Of a stretch of DNA of 64,000 nucleotides, positions 10,443-22,386 are shown piece after piece. Numbering within the stretch: the first letter of the stretch is position 1; each line of letters opens with the position of its first letter. The stretch is from the NCBI RefSeq assembly GCF_000143415.4, contig NW_003314384.1, positions 63,554 through 127,553 of the forward strand, read 5' to 3'. Under the pieces are notes generated by a model that was not told the origin of the DNA, ran no database searches, and saw only the letters and a list, made by a program, of their open reading frames with translations. The translations under genes were made by a program, and so were the position numbers. Origin of the DNA: Selaginella moellendorffii. Lineage: Eukaryota; Streptophyta; Lycopodiopsida; Selaginellales; Selaginellaceae.

Positions 10443-10949
10443 CCTCAAGGAGTCGATTCCTTACAACTCCACCACCCATAGAAGAAGCTCGATGCCTACA
10501 TTGAATGTCTTCTTTTAATCCTACAACTTATTGACCATGTCTCTAGGGGCATCCCCCCACTTAGCGGTGTGCCTAAGTTAGCCTCCCCGACCAAGAGCCC
10601 ATGACAACGGAATATAGGTGTCCTTATACCCCTCACCTCACCATGCCCTAGTATGGGGTTGAAAGTTGAACCAATCTTGCTTTACTAGAGGGTTGGGACT
10701 CGAACCCAACCTCCATAAATTATGTTTACAGATTTAACATCCCCATGGGGAGTTGGGCATAGTTCCCTATGCCTGGTTGACCTTGCTAACCTATGCTAAT
10801 TAGCTTACCTCCAGCACGCCTTCGGGTCCCAATATATAACATTGCTCAATTTCTCAAAATAGATTCTTTAATTGAATTTTGTATAAGTACATAGAGTTTT
10901 ACCTTGCAAAAATTCCTCCACTAAATCCCGCACGTTCGCTAGGTTCTCC

Positions 10950-11112
10950 TTTGGTTCCCGTGTTGTCTTGCAGTGTGGAAATCCTTTCCACTTCACATGG
11001 AACTCCCTCACCTCGCATCTTTGTCACTTGCTCTTGTGCACATTCAGGATGGCCTCGACTTTGTATTCCTCTTCCCCTTGGATAACCTCAGGTAAAGGTC
11101 TTATTTGGTCCT
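10950..11112 (-). pseudogene. Element B chromodomain, separated from integrase by element C
   Basis: Reading the minus strand from 11112 gives PEVIQGEEEYKVEAILN, one stop, then REFHVKWKGFPHCKTTREPK, a chromodomain with the usual EYxVExIL and VKWKG blocks. Across the element C insertion the frame continues from the integrase tail at about 15443 when C and one copy of the target duplication are removed. Confidence 0.85.
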
Positions 11113-11499
11113 TGTCAGGAATCCCCCAATTCTTGCCACATTCCTGACTCTCACCGGATTCTTGACTTGTAGACCACATTCCTGACTCTCAAGACACTTC
11201 CCTATTCCTAACTCTCGAGACACTTCCCTATTCCTAACTCTCGATTTCCCGTACGATTCCTGAGTCTCGAGCCACATTCCTGATGATGATGTGGCACCTC
11301 CTCAACCTCAGCTATATTTAGGCCGTCCTCAATCCAAGAGTGGTGGAGCTTCATCAAACTATAGTATATATAGGTTAGCCTTGTTCCATTTCTCCACAAT
11401 CTGAATGAACGCCAGTCTAAGGCCTCTTTTTTCATTTCCATTAGCTTTTCTCTTTGTCTTTTGCATTTTCCAGTCTTGATCTTATTGGGGGTCTTGACA
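11113..11499 (+). repeat. Element C 5' LTR
   Basis: The LTR begins TG and ends CA. It differs from the 3' LTR mainly by an extra copy of a 26-bp unit (GACACTTCCCTATTCCTAAC and six more bases) at 11193-11218 and 11219-11244. A TATA-like TATAGTATATATAGG lies near 11361. Confidence 0.9.
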
Positions 11500-11599
11500 G
11501 TTTGATTCAGATTGTGCTTTTTCATTTTTTGCTTTAGCTCGTTTTCATTGTTTGATTGCCTTTACCTTTTTTGCCCCCTTTTTTCTTTCTTCTTTGCCA

Positions 11600-14500
11600 A
11601 TGGAGTCTCCAAGCCATCTTGATTTCTTTGCCGAAGTCCTTGCAAAAATCCAGTCTAAGAATACCGAGTTGAAGGAGACCCTTCTTCGCATGCAACAGGA
11701 GCTTGCTTCACTTTCGGCTCAAGGATCCAGCAAAGTTCCTAAACCGAAAGTGAGTTTCCTGGTTCCAGAGTTGATGGATCTTCAATTGTTCAAAAAGAAG
11801 CTCAATGCATGTTTTGGCAAAATGGATTGAGTTCGGGCTACCACCACAAAGATGAGACATCTCTCTCAAGGGTCTTGTTCTGCCTCGATCTATGCTGTAG
11901 AGTTCCAACTCCTTGCCTTGAACACTCCGTAGGATGAGCGGGCTCTGATTGATCAATTTTGTTTTGACCTCAACAACAGTATCAAGGATTTGTTGCTCAC
12001 CATGAAGGATCCCACGGACCTGTCAGATGCCATCAACAAAGCTGTTCGATGTGACAATCATCTCTTTGAACGTTGTAAGGAAAGTCGCCACACCGCCGTT
12101 TTCCTGTCCCAGACTCATAAATCCCAACATGAGTCTTCAGGGCATACTCCTGAACCTACTGCTCTAGTCCCGATGGATATTTCTGGTACTCCCTGACTCA
12201 TCAGAGGGAAGTTGAGTCCTGTTGAGAAGCAACATCGAATATCTCATAATCTTTGCCTCTACTGTGCTGATCCTAATCACAAAGCAGCTTTGTGTCCCAA
12301 GAAGCCTCCCCGTCTACTCGAATTCACTCTACCTCAAATTCCACTTTTATTGTAATCGGGAAACGACCCTGTCCAAACAAAGTAGGAGCTGTCTATTTAG
12401 ACTCCCCAAATAAAAATCACTTTTCTTCTTTATCAAGCTCCTCACCACCTTTCATCAAAGCCACCACCAATTCCTGCAACTTCCGCGTCCCATGTCTCCT
12501 TTCTTTCACCGGACAATCAGGACTCAAGGCTCTGGCGCTACTGGACTCGGGTGCAACCTCCTGCTTCATGGACATGGACTTTGCTGCCTGACATCACGTT
12601 CCTCTTTCTCCTACCATACGGGATCTAAGGGTTGAAGGCATTGGCCAGCATTTTGTGTCTCCATCTTTTGGACTTAGGAAAACATTGCCTGTTCAAGTAC
12701 ACATTGGGTCCACTGTCACCGATATCACCTTCAACATCATCAACAACAGGTCCTCCTCTGTGGTGCTTGGCCTTCCTTAGTTCCAACTACATCAGCCTCA
12801 GATCTGTTGGAAGGAATTACAACTCATCTCTCCCACATCACCATCTCCCACGGCTTCCCCTACTATTCATCGAGTCCGAATTAGGAAAAGTTCCCTAAAC
12901 TCAAATCGGGGTTCTATTCCTGACTCTACGAAGTGTTCACCTTCTTCTTTTTCCTCTCTTCCATCTTACACTCGACAATATCCTCATCTCATCATTCCAT
13001 TTAGTTGTATGCCTCCTCCTATCTCCACAATCACTATGAAAGAACTTCTTCATGAAGAACTTATTTTTCTTTTTGCTTTGCCTGTTTCTCCTGTCAATCT
13101 TCCTGAGAAGTATCATGATTTTGGGGATGTGTTTGACAAGAAAAAAGCTAGTGTATTGCCTGTTCATCAGCCTTATGACTGTCCCATTGATTTACAGGAA
13201 GGAGCGTCACCTCCGTGGGGGCCTATCTATGGGGGCCTATCCCCGTCCAAGCTTAAGGCCATCAAAGAGTACGTGGATGAGAACCTTGCCTTGGGGTACA
13301 TTCAGCATTTGCAGTCCCCCCAGCTGGAGCGCCTGTCTTCTTTGTCAAGAAAAAGGATGGGAGTTTGCGGCTAGTCATCAGCTACCGAGGTTTGAACAAG
13401 GTGACTGTTTGGTCTCAGGCCTAGTAATCCTGCCTTCGATCAACAAGATCAAGTTATCCTTGGTCCTTATCGGCTTCAAGTTATGGCAATTTCTCTAGCC
13501 CCTCAGGACTCCTCCTTGATGGATGCGATTAGAAACGATCTTCAATCCGATGACCTCGCCAGCGACATTTTCCCCCATCTTCAGGTTGGACACCCAGTGA
13601 CTCCAGACTGCCGGCGATTTGACGAGTTTGAGTTCTTAGATGGCTTGTTGTACTGAGGGGAGCAGCTTTAAGTTCCTGAAGGTGATGCTCGAACGTTGGT
13701 CCTGATGGCATGCCACGATAGCCTGACTGCTAGTCACTTCGGCATTGCAAAAACATATGAGCTAGTTGTATGGGACTTTTAGTGGCCTCACATGGATGAC
13801 TATATCAAAGCTTTTGTTACCTCCTGTGACATTTGTGCCCTGAATAAGGTACCTCGCCACCTTCTTTCAGGTTTTCTTTGTTCCCTCCCAATCCCTTCAG
13901 GTCCTTGGGAATCCATCTCCATGGATTTCTTGGGTGATCTTCAGAGTTCTGGAGGCTTCAATAGTATTTTAGTCATGGTGGATCGCTTCACAAAGATGGC
14001 GCACTTCCTGCCATGTACCAAAGAGTTTTTGGGTGAGGACATGGCAAAACTGGTATTTAGAGAAATTTTCCGACTTCATGGGATTCCTGCAGATGTGGTT
14101 TCAGATCGGGGACCTTAGTTCATCTCTCATTTCTGGCAACGGTTTTTGCAGCTGCTTGAAGTGAAGGCCAACCTCTCTTCGGTGTATCATTCTCAAACTG
14201 ATGGACAATCCGAGCGAACGATTCAAACGTTAGAACAATTCCTGAGGTGCTTCATCAACTATCATCAAGATGACTAGTTTGATATCCTTCCCCTTGCTGA
14301 GTTCTCCTATAACAACTCTGTTCATTCCTCTCTTTGAGTTTCCCCCTTCTTTGTGAACTCTAGCCAAAATCCTCGATTCAATCTCTCACTTCCTTCTCCA
14401 TCTGAATCCTCTTGTTCAAATCCCCGTTCTGAGGCATTTGTCTCCAACCTCCAGGAAATCCATAACTCCATCTCCTTCCAACTCCATCGTGCTCAGGAAT

Positions 14501-15066
14501 CTCACAAAACATTTGCTGATGTCCATCGACAGGATTGTCCCCGTTACAATATCGGGGATAAAGTCTGGCTCCTCAGGTGAAATATCTCCACCACTAGGCC
14601 ATGTCCCAAACTTGATTTCAAACGCCTCGATCCTTTCCCTATCACTACCATCATTAATCTTGTTACTTATCACCTTGCACTTCCCTCCTCATATCAAATT
14701 CACCCTGTTTTTCACTCCTCTCTACTTGAGCCTTATATTCCCAGTCCTATTCCAAATTGGGTCATTCCTCCACCTCCACCAGTGCAGCTCGAGGATGGGT
14801 CTAAGTATAAGGTTCAGGACATCCTTGATTCCAAGATCTCACGGTCTAAACTCTGCTATATGGTCGATTGGAAGGCTTATGGACCTAAAGAACACACTTG
14901 GGAACCTGCGGACAACCTGATTCATTCTCCTGACCTTGTTCAGGACTTCCACCGCCGCTATCCTTCTCGTCCCAGTCCTCATTCTTTTTCCCCATCTCCC
15001 TTCCCTTGCCGCCCATCTCATCCTCCTCTTCGTTCTCATTCATATCCTTGTTCCACTCGTTCTTGA
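11600..15066 (+). pseudogene. Element C gag-pol remnant with RT core deleted
   Basis: Recognisable parts in order are: gag (MESPSHLDFFAEVLAKIQ at 11600, a DLSDAINKAVRCDN segment near 12010, and zinc knuckle CLYCADPNHKAALC near 12260); aspartic protease (LALLDSGATSCFMD near 12540); the N-terminal end of RT up to KKDGS and a partial YRGLN block near 13390; integrase from about 13680 (DYIKAFVTSCDICALNK; SMDFLGDLQSS; YHSQTDGQSERT); and a chromodomain (CYMVDWKAYGPKEHTWEPA near 14855). The RT catalytic YxDD and the whole RNase H are missing. Many stops are TAG where Trp is expected, or TGA. The element cannot be autonomous. Confidence 0.9.
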
Positions 15067-15077
15067 GGAGGGGGTGC

Positions 15078-15437
15078 TGTCAGGAATCTCCCAATTCTTG
15101 CCACATTCTTGACTCTCACCAGATTCCTGACCTGCAAACCACATTCCTGACTGTCAAGACACTTCCCTATTCCTAACTCTCGAGTTCCAGTACGATTCCT
15201 GAGTCTCGAGCCACATTCCTGATGATGATGTGGCACCTCCTTGACCTCAGCTATATTTAGGGCGTCAACGATCCAAGAGTGGTGGAGCTTCATCAACCTA
15301 TAGTATATATAGGTTAGCCTTGTTCCATTTCTCCACAATCTGAATCAATGCCAGTCTAAGGCCTCTTTTTCATTTCCATTAGCTTTTCTCTTTGTCTTTT
15401 GCATTTTCCAGTCTTGATCTTGTTGGGGGTCTTGACA
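15078..15437 (+). repeat. Element C 3' LTR
   Basis: This aligns with 11113-11499 along its full length and has a single copy of the 26-bp unit that is doubled in the 5' LTR. It follows a polypurine tract at about 15064-15077. Confidence 0.9.
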
Positions 15438-15442
15438 GTCCT

Positions 15443-16444
15443 TGAAAAGTGGATCCTCAAAGTACAGCTTAAGTAAGTTCACATGGAACACAGGGTGCAT
15501 CTTCCCCATCTCTCGAGGAAGTTGGAGGCGGTAAACCACCTTACCAATTTGTACCTTAGTCTCATAAGGCCCCGTGAATATGCTTAAGAACTCAAGATCA
15601 ATTCATTTCCAAGAATATATGCATTTTTACCTTTGGGTCAGCTTCCGACTAATCCCACTTGGTAGCCTTAGGTTCTTGGTGTTCAGCAACACCTTCTCCC
15701 CAAATTGGAACTCTACATCCCAACACTTCTGGTCCGCATACTTGGTTTGCCTTTGTTGAGCCTGTTCCAAGGAATCCCTCACTAAATTCCAAAGATTGAG
15801 TCTTTCCGCCGTGAATGCCTCCACCACGGGTAACTCTTTATGATACTTGGCCATGTTGAGTTCCATAGGACCTTCAATAGCTTGCTCATTAATGACTTCC
15901 CATGGACTCACCCCGATACTCGAATGTGGTGAGTTGTTATAGCACATTTCTGCAAGTCCCAAATGACTTACCCAATCAGTCTAGTCTCCGAAGACATAGC
16001 ATCGCAAATAATCCTCCAATTGCCTATTCACCTTTTCCATTTGTCCGTCTGTCAAGAAGTGTTAATACCATTAAACTTGACTTAATACCTAATACATGTC
16101 TATGGGTGATACGCTATGCTGAATTTTAACTTGGTGCGATATTGTTCCAGGAGATTTCTCTAGAACCTACTAGTGAAAATCTTATCTCAATCTGAGATAA
16201 ACTCTTCTAACCTTCTCCACACTCGAACCACTTGTTCGAAGAACAGCTTCGCCACACCTTTTGCATCCACTTCCATTGTGGTGGGTATGAAATGTGCCAT
16301 TTTCGAAAATTGGTCCACCACCACGAATATCGTATCAAATCTCTCACTTGGGGGGAGTCCCGTGATGAAGTCCATTGTAAAACATTTCCACAAACGATCT
16401 GGAATTGGGATGCTTTGTAACAAGCCCCCACTAGCCTTAGTCAC
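15443..16444 (-). pseudogene. Element B integrase remnant
   Basis: Minus-strand blocks include IPDRLWKCFTMDFITGLPPS and VVVDQFSKMAHFIPTTME near 16400-16250, an EMCYNNSPHSSIGVSPWEVI block near 15940, and the C-terminal VYRLQLPREMGKMHPVFHVN near 15530. The core is broken between about 15990 and 16190 by frameshifts. The frame then passes into the chromodomain at 11112 after the element C insertion. Confidence 0.88.
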
Positions 16445-16689
16445 AGCTTTGACCTACTGACATGTTGGACATGTCTTTACATAATTTTGGATGTCCTTAG
16501 CCATATCTAGCCAGTGATACTTCCTCTTGAGTAAGCCCATCATCTTAGGCATTTTGCCATATCCCACAAGAGGTCCGTCATGACACTCTTTTAACGCTAC
16601 CTTCCTTAGTTCCCCTTCTGGAACATACTCCGTCGTTTGTTTATAATAGATGAGTTCATTGTGTTTTGCATAGCATGTTTTCTCTTCCG

Positions 16690-18700
16690 TTGGCAGCTCA
16701 CCTCTCTAGTGAGCTTCCCAAGCTTCTTGGTTCCTCCGCAACACTTCTTGTGCTAGACCATCATTCTTATACGCTGTCCGCACATCATCCCAAAAGGTTG
16801 ATGTTGCGCTGGATATTGCCAACTTCAAGTTTGCTTTTCGATTTAGAGCATCCACCATGATGTTGCTCTTCCCAGGTTTATGTAGAATTTTGCAATCAAA
16901 CTCAGCCAAGCATTGGCCCATCAACCCTATTTCCCTCTCAAGTCGGGCTGTGACAAAAAGTATTTTATTGCTACATTATCCATATAAACCTTGAAGTGTC
17001 TCCCAAGGTAATGCCGCCACTCCTTGAGCGCCTTGACCACCGCAAATAATTCCTTCTCATGGGCAGGCCACTTTCACTGAGCCTTGTCCAACTTCTTTGA
17101 GAAGAATGCTACTAGATGGTTGTTTTGCTTCAACACTGCACCCAAGGGAAAGTCTGAAGCATCCATTTCTACATCAAAGTCCTTACCAAAGTCTGATAAT
17201 GCTAACACATGAGCCTTCCTCAACTTCCCTTTGAGATGGACAAATGCTACCTCACTATCCATACCATCTTCCCTTTTTCAGTTTGGTTTGTTAATGGCAG
17301 GGGTACTCTTGAATAGTGTTTGATAAACTTTTGGTAGTAATTGCAGAGCCCCAAGAATGCCCTTAACTTGTGTACATTTGATGGTCATTGCCATTCCTAG
17401 ATCACTTGGACCTTCTCAGGGTCCACTTTAAGCCCGTCCTTGCCTACCACATGCCCGAGAAACTTTACCTCTTATTAAGCAAAGTCACATTTGCTTTCTT
17501 TAGCATACAGCTAGTGTTCCCTTAGTTTCTCAAACACCTTTGTCAAATGTTTAGTATGTTTTTTTAGCATTTTGTTATAGATCAAGATGTCGTCAATGTA
17601 AACGACCACGAAATGATCCAAATAGTGTACAAAAATGTGGTTCATCAGTGCCGAGAATATAGCTAGTGCATTGCACAACCTAAAGGGCATCACTAAAAAC
17701 TCAAAGCTTCCATTCTTTCTTTGACAGGTTGTCTTTTCGACATCTTCCTCCGCTACCATAATCTGGTAATATCTTGACTTTAGGTCGATCTTCGACAAGT
17801 ATTTTGCCTTACCCAACCTATTGAACAAGTCCTCAATCCTTGGCGGTTGCTTAACAAGTATACAAAGAAAAACAAATACTTTTTAGTAGTCTATGCACAT
17901 ACGTATAGATCCATCTTTCTTTTTCACAAATAACACCAATACACTATACGGTAACTTGCTCAATCTAACATACCCTTTTTCCACCAACTCCTCAAATTGG
18001 TGTTTGAGCTCCTCAAGTTTATTTTCGTTCAACTGATAGGGGGGACGAACCACCGCCTTAACACCCTCGACCAAGTCAATCTTATATTCTATCAGTTGTG
18101 GGGGGGGTAACTCTGCCAGTAGCTCATCTAGCATGGTATCTTGGAATTGATCTAACACTCGTTGGATCACTAAAGGTATTTCTTTTGTTCCCATCTTTTT
18201 ATCACTCTTCACCAAAAGTAAGCACAACAATGTTGCTTTGGTTCCTTTAGTGAGTTGTCCTCCTGTGGACACCAGGTTCAAGCAAGAGTCTTTGGCTTTA
18301 CATTGCCCTACCTTTAGATCCTGGGCCTCCACCCTAGATTATTCTTCTTGGGCATTCACCAGTACCACAAAGTTCCTACCTTGTTCATGTAGGGCTACCA
18401 TGAATCTATTGAACCAATCCATCCCAAGATTACATCAAATCCCGCCATGTCCAACACGGTGAAATTTATGTTTACTTTCCATGTCCCCACTTCGACTCTT
18501 GCTTGTCGAAGTACCTCATTGGTGCTTTGGCTACCTTGAACAAACTCTATAGTCCTTGGTTCACCCAGCTATTACACTATTAGTCTGGCTTGCCGGACTA
18601 TGTCTGCAACCACAAAATTATCCGAAGCACTTGTGGCAATAAGGATCTTAACAAAGCTACCTCCAACATTCCCTTGGAGGGCTAGTAGATGTCGCAAATG
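16690..18700 (-). pseudogene. Element B protease, RT and RNase H remnant
   Basis: The RT part (about 18330-17400) contains [53 protein letters not shown] and the catalytic VVYIDDILIY, whose YIDD is encoded at 17589-17600. RNase H-like sequence follows (VEMDASDFPLGAVLKQNN near 17160 and ILHKPGKSNIMVDALNRK near 16850). Sequence with protease character (ILIATSASDNFVVADIV) lies near 18600. Several stops and frameshifts separate these blocks. Confidence 0.88.
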
Positions 18701-18708
18701 ACTCTCTA

Positions 18709-19953
18709 CTAAAGTTGCTCATGTAATAAGTAACTTTGAGCTAGGGACTGAATCATGTACCTCAATTTCGATTTCACTTGACTTAATGGCCATCTTGGCT
18801 TTGGCCTTCTTCGGGTAGGGACATTCCTTCGAAAAGTGTTCCGCTTCACCATAGTTGAAACATACGTTATTTCCCATGCTACTACCAGACTTGTTTTATC
18901 TGTGAGTTTGTCTCTTTTCTCTTGACTCCCCCACATACTTGCTCACTAGCCACCAGATTTACCTTTCCAAAAACCCTGAGGACTCATTTTTAGAGAAACT
19001 CTTCTTGAATTTCCCTTTGTTATATATCCCCTTTGGTTTTAGCCCTTTTGCTAAATGTGGACCCCAACCCTGTTATGTTCCACTTTCACAAATTATTATT
19101 GAAATGCATCTTGATAGCTGCATCCAATGCTTCCTTGTAATTGGTTGGGTTCCAACGCATCACCTCGCCTCGAGCCCAGGTTTGCAAGCCTAATATGAAA
19201 GCATGGAACGCATCTATATCACCCATGTCCATGACAAGTATCCTTTGCCATAAACCCATTCACATACTCTTGAATGGTTCTGATTTGCTTAAGCCTACTC
19301 AACTCATCCCTTAGATGCAGAGTAGCATTCGGAGGAACATAAGTTGCACAGATCCTTGCCTTCATCATTTCCCAAGTGGTTACCGGTCCTTTGTTGGCCT
19401 CTGTTGTTCTCCACCAAGATTTGGCATTATCCGCCACGTATGGTTTTTGCACATGGGACCTTCTCCAGGCTTGGTAACCACAACGCTCGGAAATAATCCT
19501 CCATATCGTAAAACCAATCCTCCACCACCTTATAGTTATTCACTCCCTTGAAGATCAGTGAGGGCTTTAGTTTGTACTTAGGAACTACTTAAGGGACTGC
19601 TTCCACTTTAGTTTGTTTGACCTTGTTCGGTTCCACCTTAGTCCCCATCGAAGGGTTCACGCCTTCTGTGCTACTAGCATCTACAATCTTTTGCTTTTTC
19701 TTTTACTTCTCATCCTGCTTTAGCTTGCGTACGAGAGTCTCTAGCAGGGCAATGGTCTATGCCAACTATCCTTCGAGAACGTCTAATCGAGCCTTGAATG
19801 AGCCTCACCACTAGACTCCTATTTGGAAGTTTTCGTACTAGAATCCTCCTCATGCAAGGATTCCTCATCTATAGCCTTTTGTTCGACCGGAGGCTCTAGC
19901 TATGGAGGAGGTTCTGTCTCCACCTTGGTTCATTTACGCCTTGCCTTTGCCAT
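18709..19953 (-). pseudogene. Element B gag remnant with zinc knuckle
   Basis: Gag can be followed from a minus-strand ATG at 19953 (MAKARRK, then a stop). It runs through NAKSWWRTTEANKGPVTTWE and IRTIQEYVNGFM near 19430-19240 to a zinc knuckle near 18860 reading CFNYGEAEHFSKECP, where the second Cys is Tyr. Stops are frequent. Confidence 0.8.
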
Positions 19954-19997
19954 TTCCCAGCAATCCGCCTTTATTCCTCGCTAGAACTGAGGAAAAT

Positions 19998-20009
19998 GCT
20001 TTAATACCA
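19998..20009 (-). other. Decayed primer-binding site of element B
   Basis: The minus strand reads TGGTATTAAAGC, two transitions from TGGTATCAGAGC, the site complementary to initiator Met tRNA used by many plant Ty3/gypsy elements. It lies three bases from the end of the LTR placed at 20013. Confidence 0.75.
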
Positions 20010-20012
20010 AAT

Positions 20013-21113
20013 TGTAAGCCATAAATTTTTCCTTTCCAACCAACCACCACAACTTTGGCCTTTGCCAAGTTCCCTCGCCAAAGTTCTCACCTATTGTACC
20101 AGCTTCTACTTAGCCCTACTTGGTTTCAACAACTCACTGCATGAGCAACGGAGTGTTAGTTATCCATCCATGGATTTCCAAATCTCTCCTAATCCCCCTC
20201 CCCATGTTAGACTAGATTTAAGGTTCTGCTACACTCCCCGTAAACATAAGCAACCAAACACACTAAGCCTCTAAGTTCCTAACATCCTTTGGTATAACAA
20301 GACTTGATCATGGGACCCTCTAAATCCCAAGCCTTTGGTGCAACACTTGCTTTGGGACACCGAGGGGAAACACCGTGGCCTAACAGCCCGGTATGGGTAC
20401 CTCTACTCCCCCACTGTCACCCCGAAGGGAAGGCCCAAGCCCCTAAAACGGGCAAGGACTAATGAGCCGCAAGGTACTCAAGTGGGGCACCACTCCATAT
20501 GAGCCAAGAGCACTATAGTTGGTTTTCCTTCCGGGAGTGGGAGTTTCTCTTGAGCACTTCTTTGGGTGGCCCCTCTGGCACCACCTGAGTCCATGCTCAC
20601 TCCAACCCAAAGCCCCTCAATCCTAATCTCAACCTCAAGTCAGTTTGGAAGCACCACTGAAGAGTTCCTTCAAGACTAGTTTCTGGACCTCACTATCCCT
20701 AGTATACTTTTGGAACCCCCTACAGTCCCCCCCTTTACCTATGGGAGACACACGCTTTGGGCTTTCACCCCTCGACATGTATTAGTATTCAGACTCGATC
20801 TCGAATTCGATCTCAGACTTGGTCTTGGACTCGATCTCCGACTCGATCTTAGACCTGACCTCAAACTTGGTCTTGGACTCGATCTCAGACTCAATCTTGG
20901 ACTCGATCTTAGACTCGACCTCAGACTCAGTCTCAGACCTGATCTCGGATCTTGGGCTCGGTCTCGAACTCAGTCTCAGACTCGGTCTCGGAGTTGGCCT
21001 CAGACTCGATCCTAGACTTTGTCTTAAACTTGGACTTGATCTCAGACTCAGTCCCATCTGATGAACTCTTTATCATTTCGATCATGCTTTCGGGGATTCT
21101 TTAGCTTACAACA
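20013..21113 (-). repeat. Element B 5' LTR
   Basis: On the plus strand it starts TGTAAGCC at 20013 and ends GCTTACA at 21110 (or ACA at 21113), so the ends form a short inverted repeat. Positions 20461-21113 match the left LTR. The sequence includes the 12-bp period repeat at 20775-21055. Confidence 0.8.
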
Positions 21114-22386
21114 CCTTACACATATGAATTAACCCAAAAACCCTAGTTTTTATACAAGAGCAAGTGGTTTAGATTGAAACCAATTTAATGGTTATCAAAA
21201 TCCCACTATCATAGCTATACACTTGGACCTCGAAGAGCTAAATAAACTAAATTCTCTTTCTCAATAGGAGAAAATAAAGCTTTTTGCTATTAGTGATTAA
21301 TTAAATTTTACTAAGGAGAAGTTTAAAACTAAATATCTAAAGTAACCTTTAATAATAACTCTCAAAAACTATTTTTAGAGTAAGTAAAGTTTGAAAAAGA
21401 TGGCAAAAACACTAAATATAAGTTGAGTTATAACTTCATTCCAAAAAAGCCTACAAAAGTCTTTAATGATGTCTCTCAAAGTTGAATTTAAATATCTATG
21501 TTAGGCTTAGATCAATGGATGATTGGCAATTGCTAAGAATTATATCAAGCATTGACAGAAGATTTAGAGATAGATAGTTCTTTCAAGTTGTTAATTGTGT
21601 TAACCAAGATCTCGTATTCCTGATTAAATGGTTAGAATGGAAAAAAAAAACTAATTTAACCAGTCTAAGATTTCCTAACTTATATAACAAGGGCAACTTA
21701 TGCATAATGCTTGAGATTTCTAAGGCATGAAAATTTCTGGTTTGAAAACTTTCTAAGGTTGATGATTTTTTGGCATAGTAATTCCTTTAAGTGTAATCTT
21801 TTGTGAGAGAGGATTCTTAAAACAAAATAACATTAAAATAAATGTGAGGGTGATGATGATGATTTTTTTTAATCCTAGAAGCAAGGATTAGAAAAATGTT
21901 TATAACATATGGTCAGCCATGAAGAAAAGAAGGGCAATTAATATTTTAATATTGACTTGCAATATAGATTTGTTTTTTTCTACCAGTTTTTAAAGCAAAA
22001 TTTTAAAATGCAAGTCTAGAAATTATAGTCATTCACCTGAAATTTCTGGCTTGCTATACTCAAAGCTAGCTTTTGGTAGAGGTAATTTTTGGATTTTCAC
22101 AAGAATATCCTGTACTACAAGTCATATTACTCTCCAATTTCTAAAGGAGGGAGGGAATAGCTTATAGTTGACCTAACATGGGCTTTTGAGGTACACTCTA
22201 ATACCAAATGTAATGCACCTGAGTTTGGAGTTGAATTCTAAACTGGGACACTGAATGCACTCTAGTTGTGCTATGGATATGCATATACTAGTATGGATAC
22301 TCATCAATGGTCAGATCCACCATCATGCCATGTCCAGGACACGCCACCTGAAGCACAACTCCAGCCTATCAATAAACCACGCCCAC
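21114..22386. other. AT-rich spacer, no gene seen
   Basis: No open frame resembles a protein family, and no repeat with a second copy in the window was found. The segment lies between the element B LTR and the 3' end of the SET-domain gene. Confidence 0.5.

Larger units (their letters stand above)
11113..15437 (+). mobile_element. Element C: nested Ty3/gypsy element with LTRs and TSD
   Basis: The element starts TGTCAGG at 11113 and ends CTTGACA at 15437, with LTRs 11113-11499 and 15078-15437. It is flanked by the 5-bp target duplication GTCCT (11108-11112 and 15438-15442). A purine tract (GAGGAGGGGGTGC) precedes the 3' LTR. The sequence after the 5' LTR only weakly resembles an initiator-Met primer site. 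It lies in the pol gene of element B in the opposite orientation. Confidence 0.95.
9764..21113 (-). mobile_element. Element B: Ty3/gypsy chromovirus on the minus strand, nested-in by C
   Basis: A minus-strand element has its 5' LTR on the right (20013-21113) and a truncated 3' LTR on the left (9764-10442). Between them lie gag, protease, RT, RNase H, integrase and chromodomain remnants in the right order, interrupted by element C at 11113-15437. Shared LTR sequence is readily aligned but clearly diverged, so the insertion is not recent. The left LTR lacks its outer third, apparently lost at the junction with element A, so no target duplication can be checked. Confidence 0.85.
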
